Source: Brachionus plicatilis
Taxonomy: Eukaryota; Rotifera; Eurotatoria; Ploima; Brachionidae
Reading direction: 5' to 3'
DNA: 64,000 bases
NCBI GenBank assembly: GCA_010279815.1
Contig: QEOQ01000534.1
Location: 233,002 to 297,001, forward strand
The position numbers and the translations under genes were made by a program. The notes under the pieces were generated by a model. It saw only the letters and a program-made list of their open reading frames with translations. It was not told where the DNA came from and did not search any database. Shown here piece after piece: positions 34,933 to 50,100 of this stretch (position 1 is its first letter; every line of letters begins with the position of its first letter).

Positions 34933-35290
34933 TTATCGGTTAAAGTAATCATGTACCGGGTTGTATTTTCTCATTAGCCATTCATAATCTTCAAAGGCTT
35001 CTTTAATTTGGTTTGAATCATTATATAATTCATCAATTATCTTATCGCAGTAGTTAATGCACTCTTCAATATTTGGATTTAGGTATCTTCTAAGTTTGTT
35101 TCTGCGTAGATTTTTTTCAAATTTTAGAATTAACCTTTCGGTCAACCGTCTGTCTGAATCTTCCGTCCAAATATTGTCAACCCATAACGTCAGCAATGAC
35201 TTTATTTGTACCAAATAGCAGAACTCCTTGTTTTGAGTTTCTTGATTGATGACTATTTTTCTGGCTATAAATTACCATGATTTGTACAAA
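34933..35290 (-). pseudogene. Gag-like fragment of the LTR element
   Basis: A minus-strand frame encodes EFCYLVQIKSLLTLWVDN and then a charged helical stretch with WTEDSDRRLTERLILKFEKN and KIIDELYNDSNQIKEAFED. Its position after the 5' LTR and its charged, catalytic-motif-free character suggest gag, but no zinc knuckle is visible. The 13-kb relative shares FCYLVQIK. It ends near the gap. Confidence 0.45.
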
Positions 35291-36826
35291 TTGCAGTTGA
35301 AATAAATGCAGTTAAATAATACTCCTAAAAAAACGCCCTTTATTTTCTTCCAAATTTATTTAAACTTTTTTTCTCAATCATTTTTGTTTTATTACTATTA
35401 AAATTATAAGCACAGCGTATCTAACAGCTCTATAGGAGCCTCAGTTGATCATTTAAAAAAACCGTTAGGTTCTTCTGGCCGAACGAAAGACAATAATCCA
35501 AATTTTGGCAAAATATCAGCGAATTGAACTGCTTCATTAGCATTTAGAGTCTCTGAACTGAGGCTTTAAAATATTTCCAATTCTGTTTTCAACATTAGTC
35601 TTACACGAGAAGAAAAGCAACAAAAATTGTATCAACTCGTCAAATTCAAACTAATCATCTTTATCTTAACAATCTCACTCAAATGCACTGTAAATGTCCG
35701 CATTTTAATTGTTAAGTAAAATTTCTTTGTTTTTTCTTTTTTTTTTCTTTTTTTTTATCAGCAAATCAAATTTCTGTCGCCATGTGTGCATATAAAAAAT
35801 AAAAATGTTTAAATTTATTATATGCTTAAATTTGGAATAATTAATTAAAATAATTCTTAATCTTAATGTCTAGAAATCAGGTCCTACATACAACATTTAA
35901 ATCAAAACCTAATTCCAATTTCCAAGACAAGTTATAAATCCATTATTGTTACACAGTTACACTGCAACGTGACACAGTTACACTGGACCAACACATACAA
36001 TCTCACTTTCTTCTCTACCAATAGTTTCCTAAATTGTAATTGTTCCAACAAAAATTTTAGTTAACCAAGAACAAAATTCCTAATCATATCTATTTTCTTA
36101 ACTTTTTATCGTTTTATAGTAATATCATTATTGATTTTTATTATAAACAAATTTAAACAATAACCTTTCTAAAAATTTTGCTAAAAATATTCTCAAACTT
36201 TTTATAGTATTATATAACTTATTAAATCTACTTATAAACTTATTTGTTTCCTAGTTGCCTTTTTTTTAATAAGATTTAGACAAAGTAAAATATCTACTTG
36301 GTTCGTAAAAAAAAAAAAAAAATTAAAAATTAAAATTAATTAACCAGACTTGCTTGTAAAATCTATGAAAAATCAAGCCAACAAAATGCTCCCAAATTTT
36401 TCTGAAACTTCTTTCTTTCCTAAACTTAACAATGAATCAAACTTAACTGCATTCATCTCTATTTTATTTGAGACATAATCTAGTCTGTTCCTCCACTTTG
36501 TTCATTTGTTTTTACTTCCATCGTAATGTTGTATACTTTCTTCCGCTGTTCTTTTAGTCGCAGCGCCATTATGTTGTAGGCTAACTTGCCTATCAGGATT
36601 CATTGTATATAACGAAAACAAAAGTTTATGTTTTAAAGCTCTTTATTATAACTCTAAAGTTCCGCACAACTATACCAAAAAAAAGTCTTCTTTTATAGAC
36701 ATACTTTAGTATTATATCTCTAAGCCACCAATTACAGTAGTTAATATAAATAATAACTAGGGAATCATAACTAAGAAGTGTAAAGTTAGCTACGAACTAA
36801 CAAGTTCATTTAGCCGCTAACAGTAT

Positions 36827-37795
36827 ATATAACTAACATTGGGCTTTTATCTAAGATAAATAACAAAGCATAACCCAAATAAAATAATTCAAAATTGTCC
36901 AAAATAAATAAATTAATACAGTCCATAACATTCAAAAAATGGATCAATCCATAGCATACTTTCGATTAAAATATTGTAGCCTTCAATCCAATTTCGAACT
37001 CTGAACTGATAAAAATAAGTACGAGACACATATAGCCGACCTATTCCAACCAAATCAAATCAATCCAGCTCTTAATTAAGGTATATAAATTGAAATTTCC
37101 TCTTCCAACATAACCAATCAATTCCAAAACAGATAATTAGTTGATTTCTATAGATAAGGACAGAGTTGGTCAAAAGTCAAATTTTAAAGTCAGAATCGTT
37201 AAAAGTCAGAGAGATCTTATTCAACAATTTAAAATTCAAAAGAAGATTGATCACTTTAATTAGCACGCAGAAACAACTACACTTTTTAAAGTTAATCGGT
37301 TAAGGTGACAAAAGTAAGCTAAGCTCTCTTGCTTCTGTCTATAAAAGCTTTTTTTCAACAAAAGCATTGGAACACTACGACTTATTTTTTCTAATTCAAT
37401 AAAATTAAATTATTTTGAAAAAACTACAAATTATGTAATAAATTTTAATAATTTTTTAATTAAAGTTTGAAGTTATTTAAAAAATCTATTTTTTGATTTT
37501 AAAAATCAGTAAAATTAATTTTTTCCTGATCACATTGTTCAAGTTTGAAATTCAAACAATACTCTTTCTAATGTGATTAAAATTTATTTTGAATTATAAT
37601 GATTTCTTTTAATTAATTAATCTAAATTATCAAGTTAATTAAGATATCTAATAATTTTATCATAAAGTTTTGTTAATAAGTCAAAATTTATTTTTTTAAT
37701 TTTATTTCATGATTAAATACAAAATAATTTTAATAACAGAAAATATAATCTAAAATTACAAAAAAAATTCAAAACATTTTTAAAAAATGGTCATA
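36827..37795. other. AT-rich intergenic stretch
   Basis: No gene or bounded repeat was recognised. Confidence 0.5.
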
Positions 37796-37802
37796 TTTCC
37801 AT

Positions 37803-38155
37803 GGCATTGTGAAATTTCATACAAAACTTTCAATACAAATATAAGAAAATTTTTTAATTTTTTTTAAAAGTGTCAAAAACTTGTTCTCTAAATGAAACAA
37901 AGTGAAACAACTTATGTTTAACCTACTGTGGAATTTAGCAAAATATGTGCAAATTAATTCCGTTTTATTTTTAATACTTTTAAGTTGAGTGCAATTTTGC
38001 AGAATTCACACAGATCTTACAGGCCTCCGCAGAAGGTGAAATAACAGTTGTTTCACTTTGTTTCATTTACAGAACAAGTTTTTGACACTTTGGACAAAAG
38101 TTATAAAATTGTTTTAAATTTGTATTGAAAGTTTTGTATGAAATTTCACAGTGCC
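37803..38155. mobile_element. MITE-like inverted repeat, 353 bp, ~110-bp arms
   Basis: GGCATTGTGAAATTTCATAC at the left matches the complement of the right end (…AAATTTCACAGTGCC). The match continues through AAAACTTTCAATACAAAT and, further in, TGTCAAAAACTTGTTCT and ATGAAACAAAGTGAAACAA. No coding sequence. A target duplication is not evident. Confidence 0.65.
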
Positions 38156-38512
38156 TTTTTCCTTTAAGAAACAAAACATGAGAAAAATTTAAGATTTAAT
38201 TAAAAAAAAATATCTACATTAATGGAAAATTAATAAGTTATAACATTCAATTTTTAAAATTTTGAAAATAATAACATCAAGAACTTTTAAATCTATAATA
38301 TATAAAAACAAGCTTATTTAATTGTACATGCATTATGGTTAAAGGCTTGCGCAGACCGAAGAAAATGTCCTAGAGCTCAGCTATTAGTTTTGTTGAAAAG
38401 CTTATTAAATTTTGAAAAAAAAAAATAATAGAACGCAAAATGCAAAAAATCTGCAAACTGATCGCATATTTTTATTCTAAAATTTTATTTATTCTATTTT
38501 TAGGTTTTGTGA

Positions 38513-39264
38513 AATTCAGTTTAAAGTGATTTAAAGAACAAAAACAAATAAAAAAAATTGAAAAACTTTTTTCTATAAGTTTTAAATTAGTTTCGTGATA
38601 AAGACATTGTGCAACTTTCAAAGTTGCATCAACTATCAAGGTCTGCAAAACTCTGCAAATTTAGCATAAATAAGATTTCAATGTGTTCAATTGCAGTGGA
38701 TTTTGCAAAGATTTTGCACATCGTTAACAGACTTTGAAAGTTGATGCAATTTTGAATGTTGCAACATATTGCATTCACGGAACTAATTTTAAACTTTTAA
38801 AAAAAAATTTATTCAATTTTTTTTCATTTTTTTCTATTCTTTTTTGTTTTCTGTTTTTAAATTTAATTTTGTCTTTGTGGCTTAAATAATAAATAAATAA
38901 ATAGAAATTATTGAAGTAACTTAATATTGATTTAACAATGTCGTTTTCATCTTAAATAACTTTAATTTCTTTCTAGCATCTTGATCAAAAATTTTAAAAT
39001 TATTCTGCAATTTTCTTCAAGTCATAAAAAATAAATGTCTGAAAATTATTCTTGATCTATCCAAAAAAAAACAAGCGCTAAACTCATGCACACACATATA
39101 AATATTACAATTGACAAAATAATTTTTAATTCAAAATTTATTTGGCTCTTGTTCTTTATTTATTTGGATTTTAAACTTTAAAATTGTCAATTTCTAATTT
39201 TATTTTTTAATATTTTATTCTGATGGCATCAGAATAAAATATTCAAGCTAGGCTGGTAAAAGGA
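38513..39264. mobile_element. Repeat related to the 7996-8845 MITE; its right part is duplicated at 34.1-34.6 kb
   Basis: The left end GGTTTTGTGAAATTCAGT and the block GTGCAACTTTCAAAGTTGCA match the MITE at 7996-8845. The right 525 bp (38739-39264) is nearly identical to 34085-34615. Near the right end a 17-bp-arm palindrome (AATATTTTATTCTGATG, centre G, then its complement) precedes CAAGCTAGG. Confidence 0.65.
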
Positions 39265-41192
39265 AGCAGTTCGTTCACCCGGCAATTTGAAAACTTAGCA
39301 CGTTTAGTTAAAAAATTAAAATTACAAATCGTGGAAAATGTTATTTTTGTACAGTAATTTTTTTTTATTTTTCTCCTTGCACCAAAGAAGTGTGGCAAAA
39401 TTTAGAAAGACAAATTTTAGAAAAATTCTTTTGAGATAATAAAGAAAAAAATATAGAGTAAAAATAAATTCAAGGTATGGTTCAACATTTTGAGAGTATT
39501 TTTAAAAAATTTTTTGTTCATTTGCTAAAATTAAATAAAGATCATAAATCTCTTAAAGTCTCTTAACTTTTATTCTACATTTAGTGCATTCTATATTACG
39601 TATTTCGATATTTTCGAAAAATTTAATCGATTTGCTCATCTAGAAGTACCCTTAGTGTCTTTTTTGTACCAATAGCATACCTTAAATATTTATCTGAAGT
39701 CTTCTATAATGGATTTAGATTTAAATATCTTAGAAAACTTTTAAAATACTGTAATTTTCACTAGAACTTCATGAAAACTGGAATGCTTTCATATTTTTAT
39801 CATAATTTAGGAAAAACATTGCTAAATTATTTTTTAAATAAAAAAATAAAAAAAGAGTAAAATTGGTGATACATTTTTTATTTTTAATTTTTTCTCAGAA
39901 ATAATATTGTCTTATTTTTAACAAGGTAAAAATTCAGGTAAATTTAGCGATCAGGGATTTGACCAGCCACCAAAATTTAAATATTAAAATTAAAAATATA
40001 TTGATATTTTGCCTCCCAAATTCATAATTTCTGCTAATAAAAAAGGAAAAAGAAAAGATAATTGTCGGTCAAGTACGACCCATAAAATTTGATAAAATAT
40101 TCTTGAGCATAGACTCAACTGTCCGGAAAATAATCATTAATTTTGAAAAGATAAAGATTGTAATCAATGTCAATTTGGCAAATTTTTAAAATTTTTTTTT
40201 TCAAAAATATTTTATCAATCGGCTTTTTTCATCAGCAAGAGATAACCTTAAACATGTTGAAACTGTTTCATAAATTCAATTACATTCATACAACTATGAG
40301 CACATTTTTCTTAAGCTCACACAAGTCTGTATCTTTCGTAATTAAGGCTCAATTATCTTTCACCAATAGCAACTATTGATTTAAATTATGACCCTATAAT
40401 TTACTTTTTGATAAGTTTTAAATGTGATATAAATTTCGCCAAAAAAAAAGATAAGAAATTTTATTCAACTCGCTTTTTTAAATGAACTCTTTTTTTATTT
40501 TGAAAATTGGAAAAAAAAAAGCATTGACAATTCAGTTATGCGCGGAAGTTTAAATGTTAGACAATTATGATTTTTTACATTTTTGGGCGTAATTTTTAGG
40601 TAACTACTGAAAAAAAATGCATTATGCAAAAAATAGTATGGCAACAGAAGTAGGCTGGAATTTTAATGAAAACATTCCAAACTAAGTCTCATTCATTGCT
40701 AAAATAAAATCTTGTATTAATTTCCTAATTATTCTCATTTGCATTAGTTAAATAAATAAATTTTAAAAAAAATTATAACTTTTTCTCAAGAGATGAATAT
40801 CCGGATTTTTGGCATTAAGAACGGCTAAATTTCAAAGTTTAATTTATTCTAGGTAAAGTGAGCGTCTTTAGCGCACCTTTAGCTCATCGCAAATAAATTA
40901 TGTTCCAACAAAACATTGGCACATGACTTTGGCAACTAAAGTAAACAAAAGTAAGATACAAAATTCATCATTTTACAAGTCAAGATAGGCGTTTTTTAGC
41001 TTTGTTCATTAAATAAATTTAAAATTATAATAATTTAAATGCGAAAAGAAGCCTAAATTAAAGCCAAAAAGCACATAAAATTATAATATTAAAGTTTTTA
41101 GATGAACCGAGTTTTTTTTATTTTTTATTTTAATTTTTAAAAAAATTTAAATTTAAAATTAAGATGAAATTTTAAGTCTAAAGTGGATAGAA
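39265..41192. other. AT-rich region upstream of the Mondo gene
   Basis: No gene was recognised. The short frame at 40167-40379 is AT-biased, without family motifs. The Mondo promoter must lie here, but I see no clear TATA/initiator pair. Confidence 0.5.
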
Positions 41193-44100
41193 ATGAATCG
41201 GACAAGCAGAAAACAAAAAAGTGGGTCTGGCAAAGGCGATAATGCAAACAACGCAGGAAGCCGCATACACTCGGGCCACTACATGACTAGTTCGCTGTAC
41301 GACCAGCACGAGGACACGGTCGAGATGCCGATAGCTAGTCCGGACGCGACCAACAACGACGTCACTTTGAACACTGAGCTAAATGCCGACCAAGAGCACT
41401 ATGTCTACCAGGAGCCCGAGGTGGTGCATCAGACCAAGGCGCCGCAGAAAAAAAGCGCCTGCACAAGTGTCCGCAAGACGGCCGCGAGTGGACCGCTGGC
41501 CAAAATTCAGGCTGTGATCAGCTCGAATGGAAGCATTAGCGGTGGTCTCACTCTTGACAGGAACAACAAAAGTCTCAAAAATTTGATGTTCTACATTAAA
41601 TCAGCCTACAGCAACAACTTGACTTCGCCCAAGTGGAAAAACTTCAAGGGACTCAAGCTTCAGGTGACTGAAAAAATTCGTCTAAACAATGTCATTTGGC
41701 GAAGCTGGTTCGAACAATGTAAGTGGTCTTAATCTTTTAACAATTAAATCCTTAACTTTTATTTGACATATTTGATTTTTAAATAAGTTCACATAAAGGG
41801 GTATTGAAAGGTTTAGGGCCAAAATAATTAAAAAAATTAAAAATTTTTTCCAATGGACTAAAATTTGTTCTGTAAAATACGTCAGCTAAATTCAGCTTCT
41901 GCAAAAATTCCTAAAAAAAAAGTACATTTATTAAAAAGAATGAAAATTACATAGTATTTCTCAAAGATGGTTAGATGATACATTCAATGTACCAACTGAT
42001 ACAGAGTTTTGGCTAAAAAAAATGGGGCTGGTTAATTTTGTGGCCAGCTTTGTGGTCATACTTTTTATTCAAAAAATTAGTAAATAAACTTAATGAACAG
42101 TTGTTCACACAGTTAAATGGAGAATAACATTTTTTACTCGTACATTTTATTTGCAAAAATATTTGGATGAGGTGATTTGGCGTCACAATGAGTGTTAAGT
42201 GGTACAAAAATCAAATAATTGAGAAGAAGAGGTCTTTGTTTTTGGAAAAAACTTATTGATAATAATATTAAATCAACATATATTCAAAAAAAAATATAAA
42301 ATTTTAAGAATTAAAATAATAATATTTTAAGCTACAGCAGGAGACGTGACGAGCAAGACTAGACGCAACCTCACTATGGTAGCTGTCTGGTTTTACATAC
42401 AGTAATAATAAGTTAATATCTTGAATATAACAATTAAAAAACTTAATAAACAATAAATTAAATTCAAATATTAACTTTTTTTATATTCTATTATTAATTT
42501 TCGATTAATTTTAAGATCAAATTTTTTAAAACTCTTAAAACAAAAAAAATTTGTTCACAAACTTTAAATTTTTTCTTTTCCATTTAACTGTGTGAACAAA
42601 AATTTTTTTACTAATTTTTTTGAATAAAAAGTATAACCAGCTGATCACAAAAATTATCAGCCCCAAAAAAATTTATTAATTTTTCCGTGACGCTTCTTTA
42701 CTGTCACACTGGCATCTTTATCATCAAAATTGTGGGTAAGTTTAAATTTTAAGTCTTTCTTGAGTCATTCCTGAAGTAAATAACTTAAATTTTTTTTTTA
42801 AAAGTAAATTCATTTGACTTGACTTAGGAAATTTTTAAATTTTTTAAATTCATTTTTTTCATTTCGAAAATATCTAAAAAAAAAATATAAATTTAAATTT
42901 ATGAATACTTTTAGAATGGACATCAATTAAACTTAATTGAAGAAAAGGTTGAGTCTTGGACGAAGAAGTCTTGATTAGAGGATTTGAATTACAAGACTTT
43001 CTTAAGTCAAGTCAAATGACTTGAGTTTGACTTTGTGTCTTACGCAAAAGTCTGTTTTTCATGAAGTTTTTCTCTGAAAGATTTCAATAAATTTTTTATT
43101 ACTATTTATTGATAAGTTCTAAGTTACATTGGAAAAATAAAAAAATAAATAAAAAAGTGAATTAAAAATTATCGTTCAATTATTAAAAATTATTAAGATC
43201 GTTCTTCATCTTTTTTTTTTGTAGAAGTAATTTAAAATTAACAAGGTTTCGTAAATCTTTGCATATCTTCATGGGTTTACGGTTTATAAATGATCAAAAG
43301 TCCATTACCTAAGACTCGGTATCAACACTAGCTATTTTATATTTTATTTTTTAGAAACATCCCTTATAATTAACGTGTTTAATTTCCACCGAAACCCTGA
43401 TGCACGTTATTTTAATTTATCATTTATCATTAGTCTCATGTGATCAAAAATATTATTTATTAAATATTTTTAATATTACCATGAGTTAACTTTGTAATTT
43501 TTTTTTCACACTTTAATCCATACCGTTTTTATATTTTATTTTTTTATAACTTCAAAAATCAAAATACTATGAGCCCAGTCAGAAATTACCGATTTTTTCC
43601 ATAAACCTACCAATCTGGGTTCATAATAAATTTTATTAATTTTAAAAAAATTGAAAAAATTTTTAACTTTATATCTTAACCATTTTTAAACTGGAATCTC
43701 ATGTGGTAATTTTCAACGATTTACAATAAAAATTTTCAAAAATAATTTAAAATCAAATATAAAAAAGTTCAGACAAAAATAAAAATAAAATAACACGATC
43801 ATTTTGAAAATGAGCTGAATAGTTACTAACATTTATACTTACGATTTATTTATGCTTTATTTAAACTTTATTAAAAAATTATTATTAAAAATAGTTAAAA
43901 TTAAATTTTCTAAAAAAAATATTTAACCGAAAAATTTTTTCGCAAAATCTTCCAAATATGCCAACTAAAAATTATCACCGATTACTCATAAACTATTAAA
44001 ATAATTTTTTGACCATTTAAACATTTAAAAAAATATGTATTAATTATTATTATAATATAATATAATATTAATTAAAAATAACTAAATAAATAAGTTGGTT

Positions 44101-47100
44101 CTTTTTAAATTTTATTAATTTTTTAAAAAATTAATTCAATGTTCTTGCAGAAATTTAATTGATCCGATGTTCATTTAAAAACTCTAGATCCTATCCAAAT
44201 TTTTTTTACAAAGCTTCAATAAAAATTCTTAAACTATAGTGGGATTACGTGTCTCCTATAGCGGGACTGCGTTAGTCGTTCTGCTTTGTTAATTTAGTTA
44301 GACTTAATTGACCGTAGAATATAAACTATTATTATTATTATTAAACCGCAAAAAAATTTTCAGTCTTTTAAATTTACAAAAACTATATCTATTAGAAGTA
44401 AATTAAAAATTTAATTTAATTTGACCTTTACTTTTTTATCACTTATTTAACTTCACCTGTATAAATTTACTTATATCTTTATAAAATAAATTTTAGTGTT
44501 TAAAACAATTTTATTAAGATAAAAATACTCTCTATTTTTAAAAGACTTTTTCAATAAAAAAGCTTTATCAATGCAAAAAAAATTTTTCAATGTAAAAATT
44601 TATGCAAGAATTTCGTGAAAAAATTATATTTAAATTTTTGAATTAATTCTTATGTCAAAAAATGTTTCTAAAAGAATAGAGCTTTTTTAAATCAAAAGAG
44701 TTGTTCATTAATAAAAACTTATTTTAAATTAATAAAGCATTTTGATAAAGTAAATGTATTTTAGTGATAAAAAAAGTAATTTTAGTTACAAAAACAATTT
44801 CAAGCCGTTTAATTTTTTTTTTAAGATATCTATCAGAATATGCATGAAAACTTGTCAAAAAAATAACTAATACCATAATCCAATCTTGTCTATTTGTTAA
44901 ATTTTTTCAAATTTTTTAAGTAAAGAAGCGTGTAGCATTTATAAAGAAAATATTAATAAAATATATTTAAAATTTAAAATTTTTCAAAATTTTTTGTTGC
45001 TGTAAAGATGCCAAGAAAGACCAGCCAAATATGAAGCTCAGATTGATTTGTCAATTTGCCAATGGATTGGATGAAAAAGCTCCTTTGCAAAAGATGTCCA
45101 AAAAAGAGGAAAAATATTGGAAGGCACGACTAGAGTCGATTACAAACGAGTATAAAAAATGGCGTGAGATATCCCGCAAGCAAATAAAGCCAACCTGTGA
45201 GATAACAGAACATTTTATTCCGATGAAGGGCTCGATCCAGACCGGACCGAGCTCCAGCAGCACTCAACAACTTAGTTCAAGTCTAAGTGAGGCCCATTAT
45301 TTCGAAGGTTCCATTACTTTTCAGTCCAATTACCAAATGCAGCAAAATTACGCTTATCCGAACAATTACTCTGGTCTAAACGAGTTTGGCCACAGTGAGT
45401 TTAGTGTACCAGTGGCCAATGATTCACATTTTAACACGTATGGGGCGAACACGCCACAAAACATAAACTCTTTCAGTACATACAATTTGTCCTCTAACTA
45501 CTCGGGTAACAACTACTCAAGCAGTTCAGTGGGCGGCTATAGTCCAAGTTTGCCAGTGGCTAGCAAGCAGATGCAGTTCAATAACCGGTGTCGGTCTCCG
45601 TCGCCAGGCTTGTTCGATTTTGACCTGAACAATTTTAGTTCGGACACCCTGTTCAGTACACATTTGGCCGAGGATCACAAAGACACAATATTCGGCACCA
45701 ATCCGGACCTTTTTCAGCCAGATTTGATGCACCTGTTTCCCAATTTTGACTTTTTCGACCTACCTGGAAATAACAGTGACGTTTTTAATTTGAATGCGGA
45801 CACAAGTTCAGAGCAGAACTCGCCACAATCTTCTAATCCGCAAATGGCTTCCGAGAATATTCAACCGGCTCAGATACAACCATTTAATCACCAAACAAGC
45901 GATTCTGCTGTAGATACTGATCAAGTTGACAAACAAAGCATGTCAATAGCTATTGATTATTCGGACTTGTCCAATTTCGACACATTGGCAACTGTGGCTG
46001 CTGCACAATCCATTACACCTGGTTCCATTTCTCAGCCTCAAAATAATAGACCCATGAGACAAAGGCACATGTCTGACATGGGCGATTTCAATCATTTGAA
46101 GGTATGCTTCATTTTTATCCTTGCTTTGCTGCCATCTTCTTAAAATAATCAACAATTTTCTTATTGTTTTTTTTTTGTTTCAGTAAAAAATAAAAATGAA
46201 GATAAGTGAAAGAAATTTGAGTTTAAGCTAAATTTTGTTTCTTCTACTATAGTGGTGTTACGATAACTGTATTTTACTATTTTTTACTATATTTTACGTA
46301 AAATATCGTAAATTTACGGTATTAACCAAAATGTCCAAAAAAAACCGAAATTTTGACATTTTTTAAAAATTTTTTATTTTTAAAGAAAAAGAAAAAATTT
46401 GTAAGTTTTACTTTTTTTTACCTTTTTTTACGTAAATTATGGTAAATTTTGGTAAATTTTTAGTTAAAAAGAGTAAATATATTGTAATTTTTTTTGATTC
46501 AAAAATAATTTTTCTAAAAATTCAGGACTGTTTGAATTTTAATTTGTGACAGATCAGAGTCATGATCGAGACTTTAAAATTCCAAATGTATTTTTATGGA
46601 AATAAAAGTCACTTTTTATTCAATTAAAAAGAGAAAATCAGGAAAAACAATTGATAATACTTTATTCAATTAAAGATTTTTTCTCTTCTATTGAGTAAGT
46701 TTAGTGCAATTTTTGAAAAAATTTATTTCAATGAAATTTTATGCTCAAAAAAAGGGTTTTGGGGATCTTAAGAAGTAGCTTAATACGACTCTAATGCAAA
46801 TATATAAATTTACGATAACACTGGAAATTTTTTTAGCTTCATGCAGTTTATATGTACTTTATCCGAATGTAGATAGAAAATAATAAGTAAAAGATAAAAT
46901 CTGAGAGAACCACAATAAATTAAATTAAAACTTAATTCACAACTTTTTAGTTTAGATTAAAAGCTGTTCGGGTCGAAAGAATAAGAAAAAAATCGAATAT
47001 TTTTGTTCGAAATTAATTTTTTGGATTTCAAGGTTGTGAAATTCTGAATGCTTTTATTTAAAATTATAAATTTAAATTTTTTTTTTGATCATCTTGTTAT

Positions 47101-50100
47101 GCAAGGCCTATTGACACCTCAAATATTCATTTTAACAAAATTTAAATTAAGGTTTAAAATCAAATTAATTTTGAATGCTTAACCTGCTATCAAATATAAT
47201 AAATATTTTTTTTTAATTGAAGAAATTAAAAATTATACTTTTATTGAATATATTCAGATCTTTTGAAATACTTTTGAAGCAAAAAAACTAAAAAATTTTT
47301 CTTTTAACACGAGTAATTAATGATGCTAATTGTAAATATGATTAAGATAATTTTTTTGCTTTGTTGCATCTTTTTAAATTTTCAAAAAAGTAAAAACTTT
47401 GGTTCAATTTGTTTGAATTTCACAATACCAAATTATTATTGAGTATCAAAAGCTCAACTTTGGTTTAAAAATTAAAGTATGAAAAATTGAATTTAATTCA
47501 TAGAAATTAATATTAATTTATTAAAATAAAATTGTAAATGATAGTTTAACCATACAAATTTATTAACTTTGGTTGATAAATTGAGAGCTACCTAAAATGT
47601 TTATAAAAAAAAGTCAAGTCTGATCAAAACAATTTTTTTAAATAATGTTCTTAGATTACATAGGATGAGAAACAGTTAATTTTTAAAATTTTTAAATATT
47701 ATTTAAACGTTCATCTAAATATCAACAATTTCTGGCTTAAAATATTTTTATCTTCCATTTTTATTTCAAAAATATCACTAATTTTTTTTTTTTAATTCAT
47801 TTTGTAGCCAGTTTTAAAAGATTTATTTTTAGAAAGCATTAATTGACTCTTAAATATAAATATTTTATTTTTTATTAACCACTATAAATTAATTATTTTG
47901 CGATCTTCATTTTTTTTTATTTAAATTTTGCTTATGGAAAAATCGTTTGAAGAGTATTTAACTATGCGACAAAAAATATTAATTGAAGGCAATTTTTTCT
48001 TGAGATAAACTTAAATATGTGAACAAAAGGAAAATGTTATTAATAATAAAATTTACTGATAATTATTTAATTAAAGAGTGAATTTATTTAATAATAATGT
48101 CACATAAAAATAATAATAAATATTTAACCATCAATATTATGGGGGACGATCATTTTATAGAAAATTATTTTCTATCAAATAATTTTTCTAATATTTTACT
48201 AGAAAATCAACGATAGAATTAAAAAAATTTTCATTCTTTATTCAAAAAAAATAAATAGATTTTTCATTAGGTTAGATAATTTACTTTTTGAAAAAAAGAA
48301 AAAAATTTAGTTGAATTGTTTGATGCACACAAAACTCCTTTAAATATTATAAATTACAAGAAGAAATATTTATATTAAAAATTCATATACATCAAAAACA
48401 CACTTTTTTAATGAATGTTGATTAGTGTTTATAAATCACGTGTCGCTTTTAATTTAACGTTTTCACAAAAAAAATATTATTTTCCTGAATAAAAAATTTA
48501 AAGTTTTGATTGATTTAAATAAAAAAAAATATTTCCAAATTAAAATTAATCACTAGGTAAATAATTAATTAAAATTTATTTGATATTCATTCAATTATAA
48601 TATATATTATTTCATTAAAGCCTAAGTTTCAACTGAATGAAAAATTCACCTATTTATTAGTGTTAAAATAACACATAGATGAATTTAAACGATTAAGGGT
48701 GGGGTATTTTAAAATTTGTAAAAAATAAATTAAAAAATTTTAATTTTCTTTTCTTAAAATTAAGAAAAAACTTGACTACACTTTTAATGACTTGAAAAAA
48801 TCTCTTCTCTTCTCAAAATCAGCATTTTCAGCTAATAAAAATTTGTCAATTAAAAAATTTGCCCATCTTAAATTCAAATAGGTGGAATGGAAGTGAGTAA
48901 TGCGTTGTCGCTTGTTGGCTGTGAAAAAAGAAACTCTTTAAATAAACTATTAGAAGTTAAGATATTAAAAAAATACTTATTATTTATATAAAAAAAGAGT
49001 TAAATCTAGTGATAATTAATTTTAATTTTTACTTTTTTATTTTTTTTATTTTATTTTTATTTCTGTAAGACACTAAAAAGGGTTGGATGTCCATGATGAT
49101 TATCCAAACCCCTAATTGCCTTAGTTGCGGCTTTTTTCTATATAAATAAATAAATTAACTATTACACCCTTAACCAAACAGGTGCCATTTAAAAAAAAAA
49201 CCAAAAAGGTAAACAAGATTATTTTTACCCATTATGCTGATTAATAGTCAAAAAAGAAAAAGCTCACTTTTTCGTTGCTTTTGACTCGAAAAAATGAACA
49301 AAATTTAAAAAATTCTCAAATTTTAAAATTTTAGCCCTCTCCGACCACCTAATGGAAAAAATTTTTAACCTAAAAATTTTTTTTTAAGAGCTCATCGGAC
49401 CAAGCACTGTCTGGCAATGTCAACAATTCGATCAAAATGCCAACTTCATTGTCGCAGATAAACTCGAGTTTAACCATCAACTCCATGCAGTATCCAGTGT
49501 CGAACAATGTGCCGAACCAGAGCGTTCGCCGCTCATCCAGCTCTCAGCTACAACCCAATTCTTCCAACACAATACGCAATCTTTTAGCGTTGAACAGTCC
49601 AGCTCTGTCAGGCATACCGGCAAGCATTTCACCTCCAAAGCAGACCAGCAACAGCATGCGCATATCGGGTATCCTGGGCGCTACGGGCTCCTCTGTGCCT
49701 TCAATCCGCAAGCAGCCAGCTCCACAAAAGCTAATCTACCAAGACAACATGTCCAATGTTTTGAGTTCGAATTCACAAAATTCGAGCATTGTCATTGTGC
49801 CATCCGAAGCCAAGACCAAAGCAGACAGCCTGAGCATCAGCAACTTGCTCAACTCGAACATTATTGTTTCCCAGCATACCGAAGCGCCCATGTCCCAGAC
49901 CATGAGCCAAGAGCAGTTTATGGATCAAGTGAAGCCACCTCCGAGCAAACGAGGCAGAAAAAATGTGGAGTCTGGCAACTCTCGATCCAACTCCAAGACA
50001 AAATCGGCCACCACAAGCAAGACCAGAGCGGAAGAGAGTGTCCAATCGACACAGCTGAACACCTTGATCATAGCCGACTCGATCGAGGGCCTTAGCTCAT

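Larger units (their letters stand above)
33733..36822 (-). mobile_element. LTR retrotransposon (TGTTAGCGG family), rearranged, spanning a scaffold gap
   Basis: Read on the minus strand, the 5' LTR is 36822-36572 (251 bp, TG...CA, TATAAAAGAAG as TATA box, AATAAA). A TAATGGCGCTGC candidate primer-binding region comes next, then a gag-like frame near 35.2-34.9 kb, the gap at 34899-34878, a pol-tail segment, the purine tract AAGGGGGAGTG, and the 3' LTR. The 3' LTR is broken into 34704-34622 and 33900-33733, which add up to exactly 251 bp. GTAT flanks both outer ends (33729-33732 and 36823-36826), a likely 4-bp target duplication. Most of gag-pol is missing, so the copy is defective. Confidence 0.8.

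Noticed and set aside
34789..34977. Plus frame running through the run of Ns
   Set aside because: It crosses the scaffold gap and lies antisense to the retroelement pol tail.
42715..43335. hAT-type element ending TCAACACTA in Mondo intron 1
   Set aside because: Only one end is recognisable; AAGTCAAGTC-type simple repeats make the rest ambiguous.
46251..46824. TIR element in Mondo intron 2 (GTGTTACGATAAC and ACGATAACACTGG)
   Set aside because: The two ends match only loosely and no target duplication is visible, so I did not list it.
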